NCBI GenBank assembly: GCA_016859345.1
Contig: CM029134.1
Location: 12,726,560-12,790,559, forward strand
Length of the DNA: 64,000 bases
Source of the DNA: Istiophorus platypterus
Lineage: Eukaryota > Chordata > Actinopteri > Istiophoriformes > Istiophoridae
Direction: 5' to 3'
The translations under genes were made by a program, and so were the position numbers. Position 1 is the stretch's first letter. Each line of letters starts with the position of its first letter. Below are positions 13,872 to 28,000 of the stretch, piece after piece. Under the pieces are notes generated by a model. The model was given only the letters and a program-made list of their open reading frames with translations, was not told the origin of the DNA and ran no database searches.

Positions 13872-14462
13872 TTTTTGGAAATGAAACGGCAGCGGCAGGA
13901 AGCACTCACAGACCGAGTGAAGAGGCCTAAGAGTAAGGTGGCTGATTTGAAGAGGTCTGAGACTGGATGGTGTCTCTTATTGGGTGCTCTCCATCTTGTA
14001 TGATTGTATCCCGTCCTCATGCGTGTGTGTGGGTGGTCAAACAGAATGCAATTTGAGGAGTTTTATGGGCTGGTTGAGTCTGTTACATATTTACAGTAAG
14101 TGTAATGATTAATTTTTTTCCTCCCCCCCACACAGTCTTAAGCAGCCCTCATCCTCAAGTCCACCATTACGCAGGGACAGAACGGCATCTCCGTCTGCTC
14201 ACTTCTGTCTTACTTCATTTCTCTTTTAAAAGTTTTCCTGATAAGTTTTTTTTTCTCCTTTTTACCATGAATTTGTTTGGCTTGCTTTTCCTTACACTAT
14301 CATTTTCTTTTTTCCCCCCCAAATCTTTCCCTTTTCTCTCAGTTTTAGCGACTGAAATGAGCCTCATGTGCAGTATTTACTCGGTGAGTATGAACTTTTT
14401 TTATATACATTTCAATGTGGCTGAAATGAAGTAAAATTTAGTACTCAAAGACTCTGTTGCAC

Positions 14463-14543
<81 letters not shown>

Positions 14544-16560
14544 GACAGTTCTAGCTTTCATTTAAACAAAGATAATGAGTTTTGTATTGATTAAATATTT
14601 ACTGCACACCCACTCTGCCAGCAAACTGAACAATTATTCTCTGGGGTTGCATTCATTTTTTTTTGGATCAGTAGAATCTTAAGATCCCCACAGATCACCC
14701 TTTGAACAATTTTGACACCTCATTTGAAATTAACTGAATGGCTATAAAGAGAAACACAAAATGTCTCTTGAGGAAAGGTAAGAAATTACTGAAAACTAAG
14801 TTAAGTTCCAAGTTCTTTCTGATGGAGATATTGGTTGCCAGGGTGACAAACATGGGTTCTTTCTGTAAATTAGATTGTTGGATGACTGAACTTCATTTGC
14901 CCTGCTGTGGATGGAGCTAAAATCAACTTTCCATATTTAATTTTGGTAACAGAGAGGGTCTTCCTTCTAAAAATCATTGCACTTGTTATATCTGTCCATA
15001 AACCATAATAGATGTTGACGAGGGTGAATCTCAAGATTGATTGAAATATAATTCCTGTTCAGGAAATTAAAAGTAATCTCTGTAGATTTTGACTCTGAAG
15101 CCAAACTATTACTGTGAAAATGATAAGTTTGAATATGTCTAAAGGTATTGATTCAATCCTGCAGCATAAAAGTCTTGTTTAAAATATGACACTTCTTCTC
15201 AAACTCATTTTCCTGGGCACAGCAATGACCAGATCAGATTCTCTTTCCAGATTTCATATTAAGGTTACTTGATCATAAACACATTCATTTTAGTTTGAAT
15301 AAGGATGTTAATGATAGAGCACCTCTAAATGCACTTTCAGTGGAATTATCTGTTAAATAAATGAGCAAAGTCAAAGGAGACAATAGGGGTGAAGGTCTCT
15401 TTAGTCTGCCCTCAAAATGTTTTATGGCTCTGTTTTTTAGAGACGGAGAGGGTTAAGGGTCAAAGCTCAATCAGGATAAGTTAAGAGAGATTCTGAGAAA
15501 CTAAGGACGTGAGGTGTACACAAGCAACTGAGGCATGCTCCTGTTATTGCTTGTTTCCAAAGCCTTATCAATGCCTATATGTAAAAGATTAATTTACATG
15601 GACTAAAGAGCAAATTCATTTGCTGGGATGGCACTCCCTCCTGACTCCTTGTACAGTTTCACTGAGTGAATGACCCTGGTTTTATTGAAGTCATAAGAAT
15701 TAAAATCTAACCTTAGAAGCAGTAAAAACCAAGATCTGGAGACACAAGGATGTGGTGGATGATGTATTATTAACCATTTATTAGATATGCATGGCATTAT
15801 CACATGAGGACCCATATAAAATCTGCAGAATCTGAATTCATGTAGTCAGCAGGGCCAGACCCAAAGAGGGCAGCATTATTCCATATGTGGGAATCTTAAC
15901 TAGGTTAAGTATGTGGTCTTATGAAATAATGATCTCCAAACCATTGTTAGGATCTGCCAGTTTAGGAGTATAGTATCAATAATCCTATAATCCTGGCCTC
16001 TGCTGGGGACCTGAAATATTCACATACCATATAACCCACACACATAAGTCAGAAGAGTAAATTTTATGTGCATTTTAGTTGTCAAATGAACATAATCATA
16101 TTAAGAATAAGGATAATCACAATTGAACATCACGAATACTTCAAAGCGCTTGAAGTAACCTTGGTCTCTTTGTGTCACTGAATGGTAGATGTCAGCAGAA
16201 AACTGCAAAACTCCTCCTGGGGTGGAACAAATACTATTACCCTCTCATGGCCTACAAGTGCAGTCAGCTGTGTTGGTTCTGCGGGTCTCACCAGCTGTAA
16301 CAGCATCTCCATATGGAAAATCTCTGGCTTCCAGTGGAGCTGCTGTTATCTGTGGAGGGACACCTCTACTCATCAAAAACAGTGCAGGGACTCTGTAACT
16401 TACAGTAGACTCATGTGACTTTAAAAAGCTAATGTGCCCTGTATATGAACTCCTTCTATTAGTTTTTTTTTCTATTTCGTTTCATTTTTAATGCTTATTT
16501 CTGTGCAGGATGCTCTTTGTGATACAATAAACCTAATGTAATGTAAATCCTGATTAAGTG
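13872..16560 (+). other. Exon-like fragments in the ubxn1-ehd1 spacer (possible short or decayed gene)
   Basis: I do not recognise a gene here, but several pieces look like exons. At 13880 an ATG opens MKRQRQEALTDRVKRPK and runs into AAGAGTAAGG, a donor-like site. At 14342-14386 a short segment (LATEMSLMCSIYS) lies between a long pyrimidine tract ending CTCTCAG and a strong GTGAGT donor. At about 16189-16398 an open frame (beginning MSAENCKTPPGVEQILLPSH) follows a possible acceptor and is itself followed by AATAAA at 16526. The phases do not join into one convincing protein and no homologue comes to mind. It may be a noncoding RNA, a pseudogene or chance. Confidence 0.2.
14466..14544. repeat. 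(AT)n microsatellite
   Basis: An almost pure AT dinucleotide run of nearly 80 bp, interrupted once by TG near its right end. Confidence 0.97.
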
Positions 16561-17869
16561 TCTGTTTCTTTATCATAATGTTTTTAAAGAGGAAACACAA
16601 GATGATGTTTAAGGAGACCTCCTTATCATTACGTTTCCTGTGTATGTGAGTGTCTGTGTCTGTGTGTGTGTTTGTATGTATATGAGTATGTGTGCGTGTG
16701 TGTTATTTGTGTGTATGCAATTTGATATAGCAATCTGAAATTAAAACCAAAATCAAAACTACACGTGGCTATAAAGGCAAAATTTCTAGTTAATTGTAAT
16801 AGGTGACTGGGAGTTTCCCTTACATTAATGAATGAGTAAATGAATATTTTTGTTCAAGTGTGATACATCCAAAGGGGCCCAACTCACATTAGCTTACAAG
16901 ATTTTCAATTTCAGCATTACAAATCTGAATGAATACTAATTTGTCAATAATGAGTCAGTTCAAGTGCTTCATCATACTGATGTCCACGAACAAAAGAACT
17001 GAGGCAGAAATTTCCAAAGAAACTGAAAGGGAAAAATGTTAAAAATGCTCATCACCCACTCTAAGTAATACAAAGTATTAATTATATGACATAAAAACAA
17101 AACCAAGAATAAAGGTAGGCGTCATTGTACCACTATCTGTGTGGAGGTAAATGCAAGCATTGGAAATAAAAACCAAAACCATATATGAATATGAAAGCAA
17201 CCGTTTTTTTGTTAATGGTAAAAACTTACAGTGAGTTTTACTGACATGACTCTATGAATTTATTCTGCCAATCTCAGTGAAACAAAAGAACATATCAGAT
17301 TCAGACTATAAACCGTTCTAAGAAACAAAAGTTGAGATTCAAACAGAAAGTGCAACAAGACAGAAAGAAAAAATAATGAAGGAATAAATATATGCTTTCA
17401 GTTTGCTAGAGGGTTACAAGACAAAAAAAAACAAAAACAATTGTACTGTATCCATAGGCTGTATGTCAAGACACAATATCAGATATAACTTAACAAACTA
17501 GATTGGCCATGTTTTCATATGAAAAATGGCATTTTGAAAGACAGGAGTAAACTAATCTCTTCATTTTCAACACAGAAAAATTTTTTTTGGTGATAGAATG
17601 CTTGATTTGAAATTAGCAATCCAGCATTAATTATAGTTCAATAATAAAAGGTCAATTAAATGGCCTCATTCCGTTGATGCCCACTAAACAAACCTAAAAG
17701 ATCACAATCAGATTCTGAACTTTTTTCTGTGGCTCAAAACAGAAACTCCAAAACTGAAAAAAAAATGGAAAAACTTCCATCAATACCTCTTTAAAATGGG
17801 GAATGTTTCAAAGAAAAAAGAAAGAAAACGCTGCTAAACTAGAGTTTGCATCATAAACATTCACCGTTT
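16561..17869. other. Spacer with no recognised feature
   Basis: AT-rich sequence with a short imperfect GT-rich patch around 16640-16705 and many A runs. I see no exon with supporting splice signals and no clear repeat family. Confidence 0.5.
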
Positions 17870-18398
17870 TATCGCCGCACGTCGGAGACGCATCGGCGAC
17901 GCTCTTATTGTGAAACGCGCCGGTTACAACTTCCGGTATCCCGCGCACCGCCCTACTTCCGCGTTGGGGTTTCACCGACTGACAGCCGGCAGCTAACGGA
18001 GTTAGCCCACCGCTAACGGGACGTCGTAGCAGTCATCGCACCCGAAGCGTCGCGGCGCCGGCTCCTAACTCGCCACCTACCGCTAGATATTTAACTTAGG
18101 AGCGCGGCTCGGCGTCCTAGGCCGGTAAACGTCAGCCCCGGGGAGGGGGTGTGGGGGAGTCCGTGAATGACGGGCCGAGCGTGTGGCTAGCTAGCGTAGA
18201 GGAGGGTGGGGACAACCGACCGGGGGGGGGGGGAGAAAAAACAAAAAAACTTCCAAGACCTCGCCCAGCCGTCGCTTCACTCCGGCAGGCAGCTACTCTC
18301 CTGACGGCACCGCCAAAAACCACACGGCTCTCCGAGGGCTAGGGCGAAAAGAAAAAGAAGAAAGGGGGGGAGAAGAAAAAAATATATTATCGGTAATC
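17870..18398 (+). promoter_or_regulatory. CpG-rich promoter and 5' UTR of the ehd1-like gene
   Basis: Composition changes abruptly at about 17870 from AT-rich to CpG-rich, with many CG dinucleotides through 18180. The block includes three GCTAACG/GTTAGC-type elements at about 17991-18020 and GGCTAGCTAGCG near 18184. A run of 12 G lies at about 18221-18232. It ends directly at the ehd1 ATG, consistent with a CpG-island promoter with the start of transcription inside it. Confidence 0.65.
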
Positions 18399-20071
18399 AT
18401 GTTCAGGAAAAACTTGAAGAAGGACCCCGAGCTGTTCCAGAACGTGTCGGAGGGGCTGCGGCGGCTCTACCGGACCAAGCTGTTCCCGCTGGAGGACACG
18501 TATCGGTTCCACGACTTCCACTCCCCCGCGCTGGAGGATGCCGACTTCGACAACAAGCCCATGGTGCTGCTGGTGGGTCAGTACTCCACCGGGAAGACCA
18601 CTTTCATCCGGCACCTCATGGAGCAGGACTTCCCCGGTATGCGGATTGGCCCCGAGCCGACGACGGACTCTTTCATCGCGGTGATGCACGGCGAGCAGGA
18701 CGGCGTGATACCGGGGAACGCTCTGGTCGTCGACCCCAAGAAGCCCTTTCGCAAACTCAACGCCTTTGGAAACGCGTTTCTCAACAGGTAAAGAAAGTCT
18801 CCCACCCCCCCCCCCCCCTCCTCAGACCACACCGAGGAGCTTAGACCGAGCAATGTGAAAAATGTGAGCCACTAGGATTATAGGGAACTGACAGGAGTTA
18901 TTTGTTAATATGTGAATGAAAAACACGCCATGTCGGTGTCACGCTTTTCTCTTTGGATCCCACAGCTGTGAGTTAGAAAAGGGTCACGACAGCGCATCGC
19001 TCATGGTTTAAATGCCCCCACTTACACGTACCACACACTTTTTTCAAGGTAGGGTCGCTCTGTGCTGTTGCATAATCCTCAAGGCAGAGCCAAGACTATG
19101 TGAGAGTTTTCCCTTTTCATCATCCTGAGAGAATGCGGATGTTTAGTGTCATTAGTTAGGTGGAGGAGCCCTGTATGTGTATGGAAAGGCGAAAAGACAG
19201 GAAGGCGCTTTCCACCACCTTATCCCATTCACAAGAAGCCCTCTCCCTTTCACTCCAAGCCGAGTCCTGCCGGTTAACATGGTGCAGTGCCCTTCTTCGT
19301 GCACTCCTTCCTATCCTGAAAGGCACCTGGCGGAGTCACTTGTGACGGACACTTTTGTCCAAGTGTCACAGTGTGGCCCGTACGAACATGCAGTTGGGAT
19401 GTTGCTAGGCAGCAAGCTGACCTTGTCCTGTCCTCGGATGTCGGTGCTATAAGTCTTGTACCCGCTAGTCGTATAAGTGTTGCCACATCAGTAGAAAGCG
19501 AGAGGCCAACTCCCTTGTTTCCATACCTGTGAGTTTGTCATGTGTAATCTTATCACAGAGGGTTAAAGGTTTTGGAGTGGCAGTCTATCATCTTGCAGTA
19601 TGGTTAATTTGAATCAGCAGATGTTTTATAGAGGTTACACCTAGGTTACAGTGACGAGGCATTCGGCTCGTTGAAGTCTTATCAATATCTGATGAGCTAG
19701 AGAATCTGAGGACACTTCCCAAAGTTTTAAGAATAGCTCAATGTGACACCTAGCTCCGTTATTCTACACAAAGTCAGAGGTAGAATTTTCCTCTTGGCAA
19801 AAGCTCTGATGACTCAGAAATATTCCTCAGGTGGGGCTTTTCCCCAGTTACTGTAAGAAAGCAGTGGCAAAGATTTGGAAATAGTGGAAAATAACAGTTT
19901 AAAAACAGAAGAGAAAGTGAAACAGACAAATGGAAAAGGAGGAATGAAAGGCTTTTGTTTTACTTAGTATATGAAATGAGTTCCTCATCAGACTTAGTGT
20001 ACAAGGTGAGATCGAGGTGATTAAGGCGCTATGACTCAGAGCCAGATGCTTAGTGAAAGCTAACACATCTG

Positions 20072-20131
<60 letters not shown>

Positions 20132-21894
20132 GAATATATTTGTGATGATACCAGATGGCTAACATGTGATTGTTGAAGGTGTCACTTCCTATGGCAGATG
20201 TAGCGTGTATATCTCCTTCTCTTCTTGGTAGCTAATGTAGTGTCATTCTATACAGGTTTAGCCAGGAAAAAAGATGGTCAAATAATACACAAGCAACTGA
20301 CAAACTCCTGGACCGTCATGATATTAATCTGTCATTAGCTCATTGTTATGAGGTGGGTCATATAGCCGTGTGCTGTATTAGTACAAACACTCTTGGTGAC
20401 ATTTCCCCAGTATGGCCTGTTTCCCATTATCCATTGTAATCCTTTCACTCAGTGTAATGCTTACTTTTTTTCTGCATGAGAGCAAATCTCTTCCCACCAC
20501 CTGCAATCAAACTCAGAAAAGTGAAGTAATAATCTAAGATAACAATTTAAAAGTGTGGGTGTGTGTGTGTGAGGGGTGTTATACTTCACAGGCCATGATT
20601 CACTGCTCTGTAGTTTATTACTGACTTGAGGGGAAACCAGATAAGATTGTGTATAAACACAGACTATTGTCCATGACAGCATCATTTGTCAAACTGCTGG
20701 ATGCAGTTCTGTGGTATCATGGGACTTGTGGTTCCTTTTGAATTCAGTCTGCATCTTTGTCTCAAGAGGCATATTCAGACTTTAGTGGTCATGCATTGGC
20801 TTAGTGGGATACTCACATGATCATACACAACAGAATATGTGTGCATGGCACTGGCAGGTGCATGACCTGTTTGAACAGCTCTGTGAATGTGTGGTCCTAA
20901 TGCGTAATTAATCAGTAGTGGTGGCGTGTAGCGTGGAGCATGCCCACAGCTGACTGAATTTTTGTCAAGTACAAGATCCAGACAGACATTTGGAACTGGG
21001 CGGTTTTTGGCTCAGACTTGGCCAATTTTCCACTCGTGAGGCCAAAAGTATGTGGATTGGCCCACAGCTGTTAGTTGGTTAAATGTATTTTTACTCAGAT
21101 AGGGGGTACCAAGAGTACCTGTTTTGGGGTGGAGGAGACTGCAATGGCACCTCCACTGTGTAGTTCTTTAACTATAGTCATTTAACCTGCAGATTAGCCC
21201 TTAACTATGAGGCTCAGGAAGGACTTACCTTCAGTATAACCACTTATTTATGAAGAGAGTAAACAGAAATCAGTCATGGGATTCTCACATCACGTTTGCT
21301 GTCGGACAAAAGATAATGGCTGTTGTACTAGATACAACTAGCTTGCCAATTTTTACAATTCTACCTTTATTTGTATCTTGTAGAGGCCTGGTTTCGGATT
21401 GCCTCCCGCCTCTTGTGCAGTGTTTTTGTACCAAATTTTTCCGTAAAAGTAACTTGATTGTGCTCTTCCACCACCAAACCTATGTATTTTTTTTCTTTTT
21501 AACCCTTTTCCCTTTTAGTTCAAATGCCACTGCAGTCAGAGGGCCCCAGTGTGTTTGTGCTCCCTCTGTAAGCCATTAGTCAGTAAAACCAGAGTCAGCA
21601 AAGTTTAAGTTCCGCACTGCCCCACCGTCCCACCGCCCCACCCCCACCGTCCCACCCCCCACAGTCTGTCCTCTCCGGCTCACAGCCTGTTATTCCAGGA
21701 CACTGACTCTGCACTTTGCTGAGATAGGGGCTGACATATTCATGGTCTTTCAGTGCATACAAATAAATACAATATCCAAACAAATGTACATATTATATAT
21801 ATTATATATGCATGTATATATGGTATACATATATATATACGCACACATACATACATACATACATACATACATACATACATACATACATACATAC

Positions 21895-21928
<34 letters not shown>

Positions 21929-21964
21929 AAAAAATACAAATATATAGATATATATGTATACGCG

Positions 21965-22006
<42 letters not shown>

Positions 22007-25000
22007 GATATATATAGATATATATAGATATATAGATATAGATATATCTATATCTATATGTATGTATGTTGATATATATGTTGATATATAGATATAGATC
22101 GATTAGTCACACACACAGGCACTCAAGCAACAGAATTTTAGAGGGAGCAAATATCTGGAAAACTGACACAATTGTAACCTCCCTGTCCACATCCCAAGTG
22201 CTAGCAACAGCCTCACCGTTTCCTCTTCTCTATGGGAAGCGGAGGTTACGATGTGGGGGAAGGTCATAGATCAGGAGGTGAGTCAGGAGAGGAAGGCCTT
22301 GCATTATAAACTGGAACCAGACTTCCAGTATCGCTGGACAGGTCCGAGTTTGAAAATTAAGCCAGATCTGTGGCCTCTCAGAAAGGACGGGTTTCTCACA
22401 ATCTCAAGATGAAATCAAACAGCCAGAGACTCGGATATTTTCAAGCTCTTGGGCCCCCGTGCCGGGTAGCGTCCTGCTGTTTCTAAGAATTCCAGCTCAA
22501 GTTCATCTGAGCATTTTTTCCTACTGTGTGAAAAATGTTAGGATAGATAAATGGAAAAGCTGAGCCAAAATTCCAACTGGATATCATACGCCATGGGCTA
22601 TGAGAGAGAGGGGAAAAAACTGCATGTTTGTTATCTTTGGCAGTCACTACGTATTGTATCATAATACCATACATCTGATCTCCACGCAAGACCTCTCATA
22701 TTTTTTTGACTTGTTCATTGTCCTTTGATTTTTTTCCTTTTCTCCCCCCTGTATGTATTCTGAAACCTCTGTTAGGGTCTTGGTGCAGTTCAGCAGGAAT
22801 GTAAGAGCACGGTTCCCTCAGTCTTATGACTTGTTGCTTCTGAGCTCATGTTGTGAGTATCGCTTCAGATTGACTCAAAGGGCAGCTGAGCGAGAAGTAG
22901 TACTCTGAGCTGTCTTTTAACAATCCCCTTCTTTGTCCTCAGTGGGACACCGTGGGTTTATGCAAAACCACTCATCCTCCCCCGTGCTTTATAGTGTATA
23001 TAGCTGTTTGTGTTTGTGTGCATATAAGTGTCTTTGCTTGATTTTTGTTGGAGGTTGAAAATCTCCCCCCTTTAAAGTTTAAAACCCCAGTGTCCCAGCT
23101 TAAAGGAGACCATTGTATAGTGAAATATTTTGCATTGGAATTATCTCAAGCCTACAATTCATAAAGTATTATAATATATAAAGTATTTTCCCAGCATTTT
23201 CCTAACACTGTTACATCAATGGAGGCCTCATACAGCTAATCCATCCCCCACAGTTAGGAAAATACAACTATATCATCATGTATTTTTCTGTTTCCTTAGT
23301 TAAAAAAAAATGGACTAGGTGCAAGCCAGAGTTACAACTCAGGATTAGTTTAATTCATGTTTCAATCTATAAAACATCCAAAGGAGAAAAAGATTCATCG
23401 TAATTTCTCATGTTGATATCTTCAGTTAGATTATTTTGTGCAACCAAAGGTTCAGAAGCCAAAGCTATTCAGTTCACTATGTATGACAAGAAAAAGCAAC
23501 AAATCTTCACATTTGAGAAACTAAAACCTTATACATTTAATATTTTTAAATGAAAGGACTTCTGAAATAGTGTAGTAGCATCACCCTTAACCCATATCTT
23601 TCCTCTACCTCCTGTGCTATTTGCTTTTTGCTAAGCTTTTCCTGGAAGGGTATTCCACCAATGTCAGTCCCCCTGAGCTAGGAGGTTGTTATTGAAAAGC
23701 TCCAGAATAATGTCTGTTTAATACCAAGCTTATGTAGAAACACTCAAAACAACTGGTTTACCTACACTCTCTCCCTATGCCCCACTCTCTCAATCCTCTC
23801 TTTCTTTTCTCCCCTCTATGCCCTGTACCGTTCCCTCTCTAATCCCTGTATTTTGTTGACAGGTTCATGTGTGCCCAGATGCCAAATCCTGTCCTGGAGA
23901 GCATCAGTATCATTGATACTCCTGGAATCCTGTCCGGGGAGAAGCAGAGGATAAGCAGAGGTCTGCCTCACACGCATACACCCACACTTTACCCACTCTC
24001 TCTGTCTCCTGCTCTCTCTAGTAGTACTACCGTTTAACAGAGCCGCACCCTCTTAGCTCAGTATTGCCAAAATACAGTAATCAGCAGGCCTTGCACACAC
24101 ACTCACAGACACACACACACACGCAATATAAACGCACAGGAAGCTCATATAGAAGAAGAAAACGTGCATAAAGTATCTAAATCCACATCAACTCCCTGAG
24201 TTTCTCTGGTATTTTTTTGGCATGTGCCCTACAAGGTCAACTCCAGTCTCACTCATAGTGCCTCCAAACCCATATATAGCTCTTAAGGCCCTTGGGTCAG
24301 AGCCTAACCAAACAGGTCATGTAAACCTGATGGAGGCCTTCACAGCTTGACAGTTGCAAGAGATTGCAGAGCACTTTGAAGTCCATTTCCTGTCTCTATA
24401 CCTGTGGTTTTCTAGGGCACCATCCTCTTTCACATCCTTCCGTCTTTTTTGTTTAATTTCTTTCTTTTTTCAGATAGCCTGGCACTTAGGTTTATATCAA
24501 AAAAGGCTGAATTAACACCATTAATTGAAAAAACATCCTCTACATTGCTATTTTCTGTCATTTCATGCACCTTCTCTGTTCTTCCTGTGTTGTATCATTT
24601 ATCACTTTATATTGAAGTCATTTCCCTGTGTTGTGTGAAAATAAATAGGTTCATATTTTTATCCATTTCTCCATGTGTTACAACAGTGCATTGACCTTCA
24701 GGGTGACCTCAGGATTGCCAAATACTCAGTTTCTCTTTTACTTTTGATGATCTTACAGAACACAACCAGAAGATAATTGTGCATCTCAACATAGGTTCTG
24801 CTTTTCTACTTCTTTTCAGCCCCTTTAAGAGGAAGCACGCTTACATGCGGTAAAGTTTTTGTGTACTCTAGGGAAAGGAAATGGAGTAAAATGGCAAACA
24901 TAGCAGAGAGTTTCCCAAGACTGCCCAACTACTACTACTACCACCACCACCACTGTCTGTGGTGTGCAGATGGCAGACACACATTCAGTCCATCTTTGTT

Positions 25001-28000
25001 ATTGGGTCTGATTTACCACAGGACAGTAAAAGGAAAAGAAAATATTAAGAAGTAGAGCTTAAATGACAGTCAGTAAACAGAAAATTAATCTGCAATGATT
25101 TTGATAATTGATCATTTTTCTTTGGTTTTAGCTTTTCTATATGAGGATTTGCTGCTTTTTTTGATTTTATTTCAATATTAATTGAGTTTAGGACTTTCAG
25201 ATGAATAAAGCAAGCAATTTGAAGACATTTGTTTGGGATTTAGGAAATATTGTTGGGCATTTTTCACTGTTTTCTGGCATTTTTCTGAAGCAAATGATTT
25301 AATAGGGTAAATAATTGTCAGATTAACAGAAAAAAAGGCAGTAGGGGACAAAATAAGTGCACAATGGTTGTTATAGAGATTGAAAAGGCCAAACAAGTTA
25401 CTGCAAACACAGAAACATAAATTAGTGGCAAGAAACCAAAGGAATTGTGTGCATGTGTGTACAGTATGGATAAAAAGACTGGCACATGTCGAGGTGACCC
25501 TGTCCAAAGAGAGCAGGAGCAGATGAAATCTGAAGCCCCATACCTCACACAGTTTTGTTTCCATACATACACACTCATACATTCTTACTCTTGAAGACAC
25601 ACATATATTTATTCCCTGTCTCAAGCGTACACACACTCTCACACACATACGCTATCCTCTGCTCTGTTTCTGTATAAACACAGTTACAATACAGTACTCA
25701 ACAGCCAAAGTGTACAGACTGTGTTATATATAAACAGGACTGATCAGGTTGTGCAGCTGAGGTGTGACGGGCATGTGTGTATTTCAGTTCTCAGCATACT
25801 GGCAGATACTAGGCTTATACCAGGCTACAGGAAGTTGTAGCAGCTATTATTTCCATTATTGCTGTAATCTGCTAACAAGAGCTGTGTGTGACTTGTCAAA
25901 TATCATAGCCAAATATATCTCTATTTTTTTATGTAGAGCGGCAGGATACATAGTTTTCAGATGGCATGGTAATCAGTGACAGAACTTGGATGCGTTTCCT
26001 CAGGTTAAAAGACCAGTTTGACATAAAAAACTTTAAGTGATACTATAGGTTTACTACGAGTCTAGAGTGAAACTAAGTTGTCCATTCTTGAACACTCATC
26101 TTTAAACTATTTTGCAACTGCTAGGAGTCCTTCCCATCATCACTTCTGATGACATGACTAGTAACATGTTAAGTGCCTTTCAACAAGACTAGCAGATGGG
26201 AAACAAAAAGAGATTTCTCAGAAGTTGTCCGGTTGTGATTTTAGGGCGTGTTATGTACCAAACTATTTTTTTCACAGCTGCAACTATTAGTCAGTTAAGC
26301 ATTTGAAAGAAAACAAATTTGCAATTTCTATACTATAAGATGAAATGGGAGAATTTGTTGCTTTTCATTGTCTTACTTTCTGTAAAATGATTATCTTCAG
26401 GTTGTGGACCTTTGTCAAGGTGAAAAAACCCAAGAAAAAGTCATCAGCTTGGGCTCTGAGAATTTTTGACAGATGTTTTTCTTTTTTTTTTTTCTTTTCC
26501 AGATGAAACAGTTTATCAAGAAAATAATTATGGGATTAATTGATAAGAATACCTGAAGCCCTAAATTGTTATAAAATTTTGGCTTTTGTATAGATTAAAC
26601 AAACAAGATAAAATGTGATCATTAGTGAGTTTATTGCTGATAGGTTGACTTTGTTATTTTTAGCCAGAGCCTGACTTACTGTTTGCAATCTTTGTGCTAA
26701 GCTAACTGACCAGCTATGACTCTCAGCAAGAAAGCAAATAAGCTAGTGAACTTTTCCTATATTTATCCAGAAGATATGAAGGAAAATGTGTTTTCTGATA
26801 TGAATGTATTTTAGATTGTACAACAAAAAGTAACCATAGCCCGTTTACTTTTCTGATCTTTGTCATCAATTAGTACTTGATTTTGAGGTCTGTCCAAATT
26901 TGGGATGAGTGTCTGGGCGTGTCACAATGTGTCTATGATTATGTAGAGACACATCAGTTGTTGCTGCTATGTGACATAAGTAAGTCTAAGCTTGAGCAGC
27001 TGTCTTTTCTGTCTGATTCCCTGACACATGAGTTAAAAACAGACTTTAAGAGAGCATGAGCAAATGTCCTCAGCTCAGACCCATGGGGATCTCAGACTTA
27101 AAATATTCCCGTTTTATCCCTCTCCACCCACCCATCATAAGCACAGTCACACACTCCTTTTTGCCTTGGGAGTTTTCCGTCCCCAACATCCATCTCTTAT
27201 TACATTTCTGTTGATTTCTTACTTTCACTTTTAATCAACCCCCAGTCTTTGCATTTCTCATCCTCTCTTTCTTTTTTAACTCCTCTCTCCGTCTCCTTCT
27301 GTGTCTGTCTATACCCCTGTCTCATTTCATCTCTCTGTCTGTATGTATTGATTGTATCCCTCAACTTCTCTTTAGTATTCACATGTTCACATGACATAGA
27401 CATAAGACAGCTATATTGGAATGCATGTGCAGCAGATCTCGTGCTGCTTGCGCAGCAGCCAAGATGAACTTTTAAAAGCATCTGCATCCTTTTCTGATCA
27501 GATGACACACAGACTCAAATCAGACCCATAATTCTCTATTCTTCACTTCCTGCACAGCTCCTTGAGGCAAATGAAAGCTCAGGAAAAAGCCCTGTTTTAT
27601 GTAATTTGAGTTGCCCCCCTTGTTTCTGAAATAACTAAAGGAAGTGTGCAGTACAGTAAGTTTCTATGTCCAGTCAGTGATAAAATTGTGTTTATAGCTT
27701 AAAAAGGTTCAGGGTCATCACTTTGTGGTGTTATTGTCATTACTGACTCAGCATAGCATTTATCTTAACACTTGTATTTGCTGTCTGTCAAAAACATTTG
27801 TTCTCTTGCTTCCTTTTCTATTTTTCATCACTGGAAAGCATGTTTGTTAACAAGGCACATTAAAAAAAAAAACCCAAAAAAACCCTGTACCCAATAGAGG
27901 TCAATTCATTCCCGATGCTAATACATGCCGTAGATGTACAAATCAGATTGTCCAACTGGGTTTGAGGTTCAAATGATGCTTACTTCCATTTGCCTCTCTT

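Noticed and set aside
21740..22027. Multiple 60-80 codon frames rich in His/Thr/Cys/Val/Tyr
   Set aside because: Translations of the compound dinucleotide and tetranucleotide repeats.
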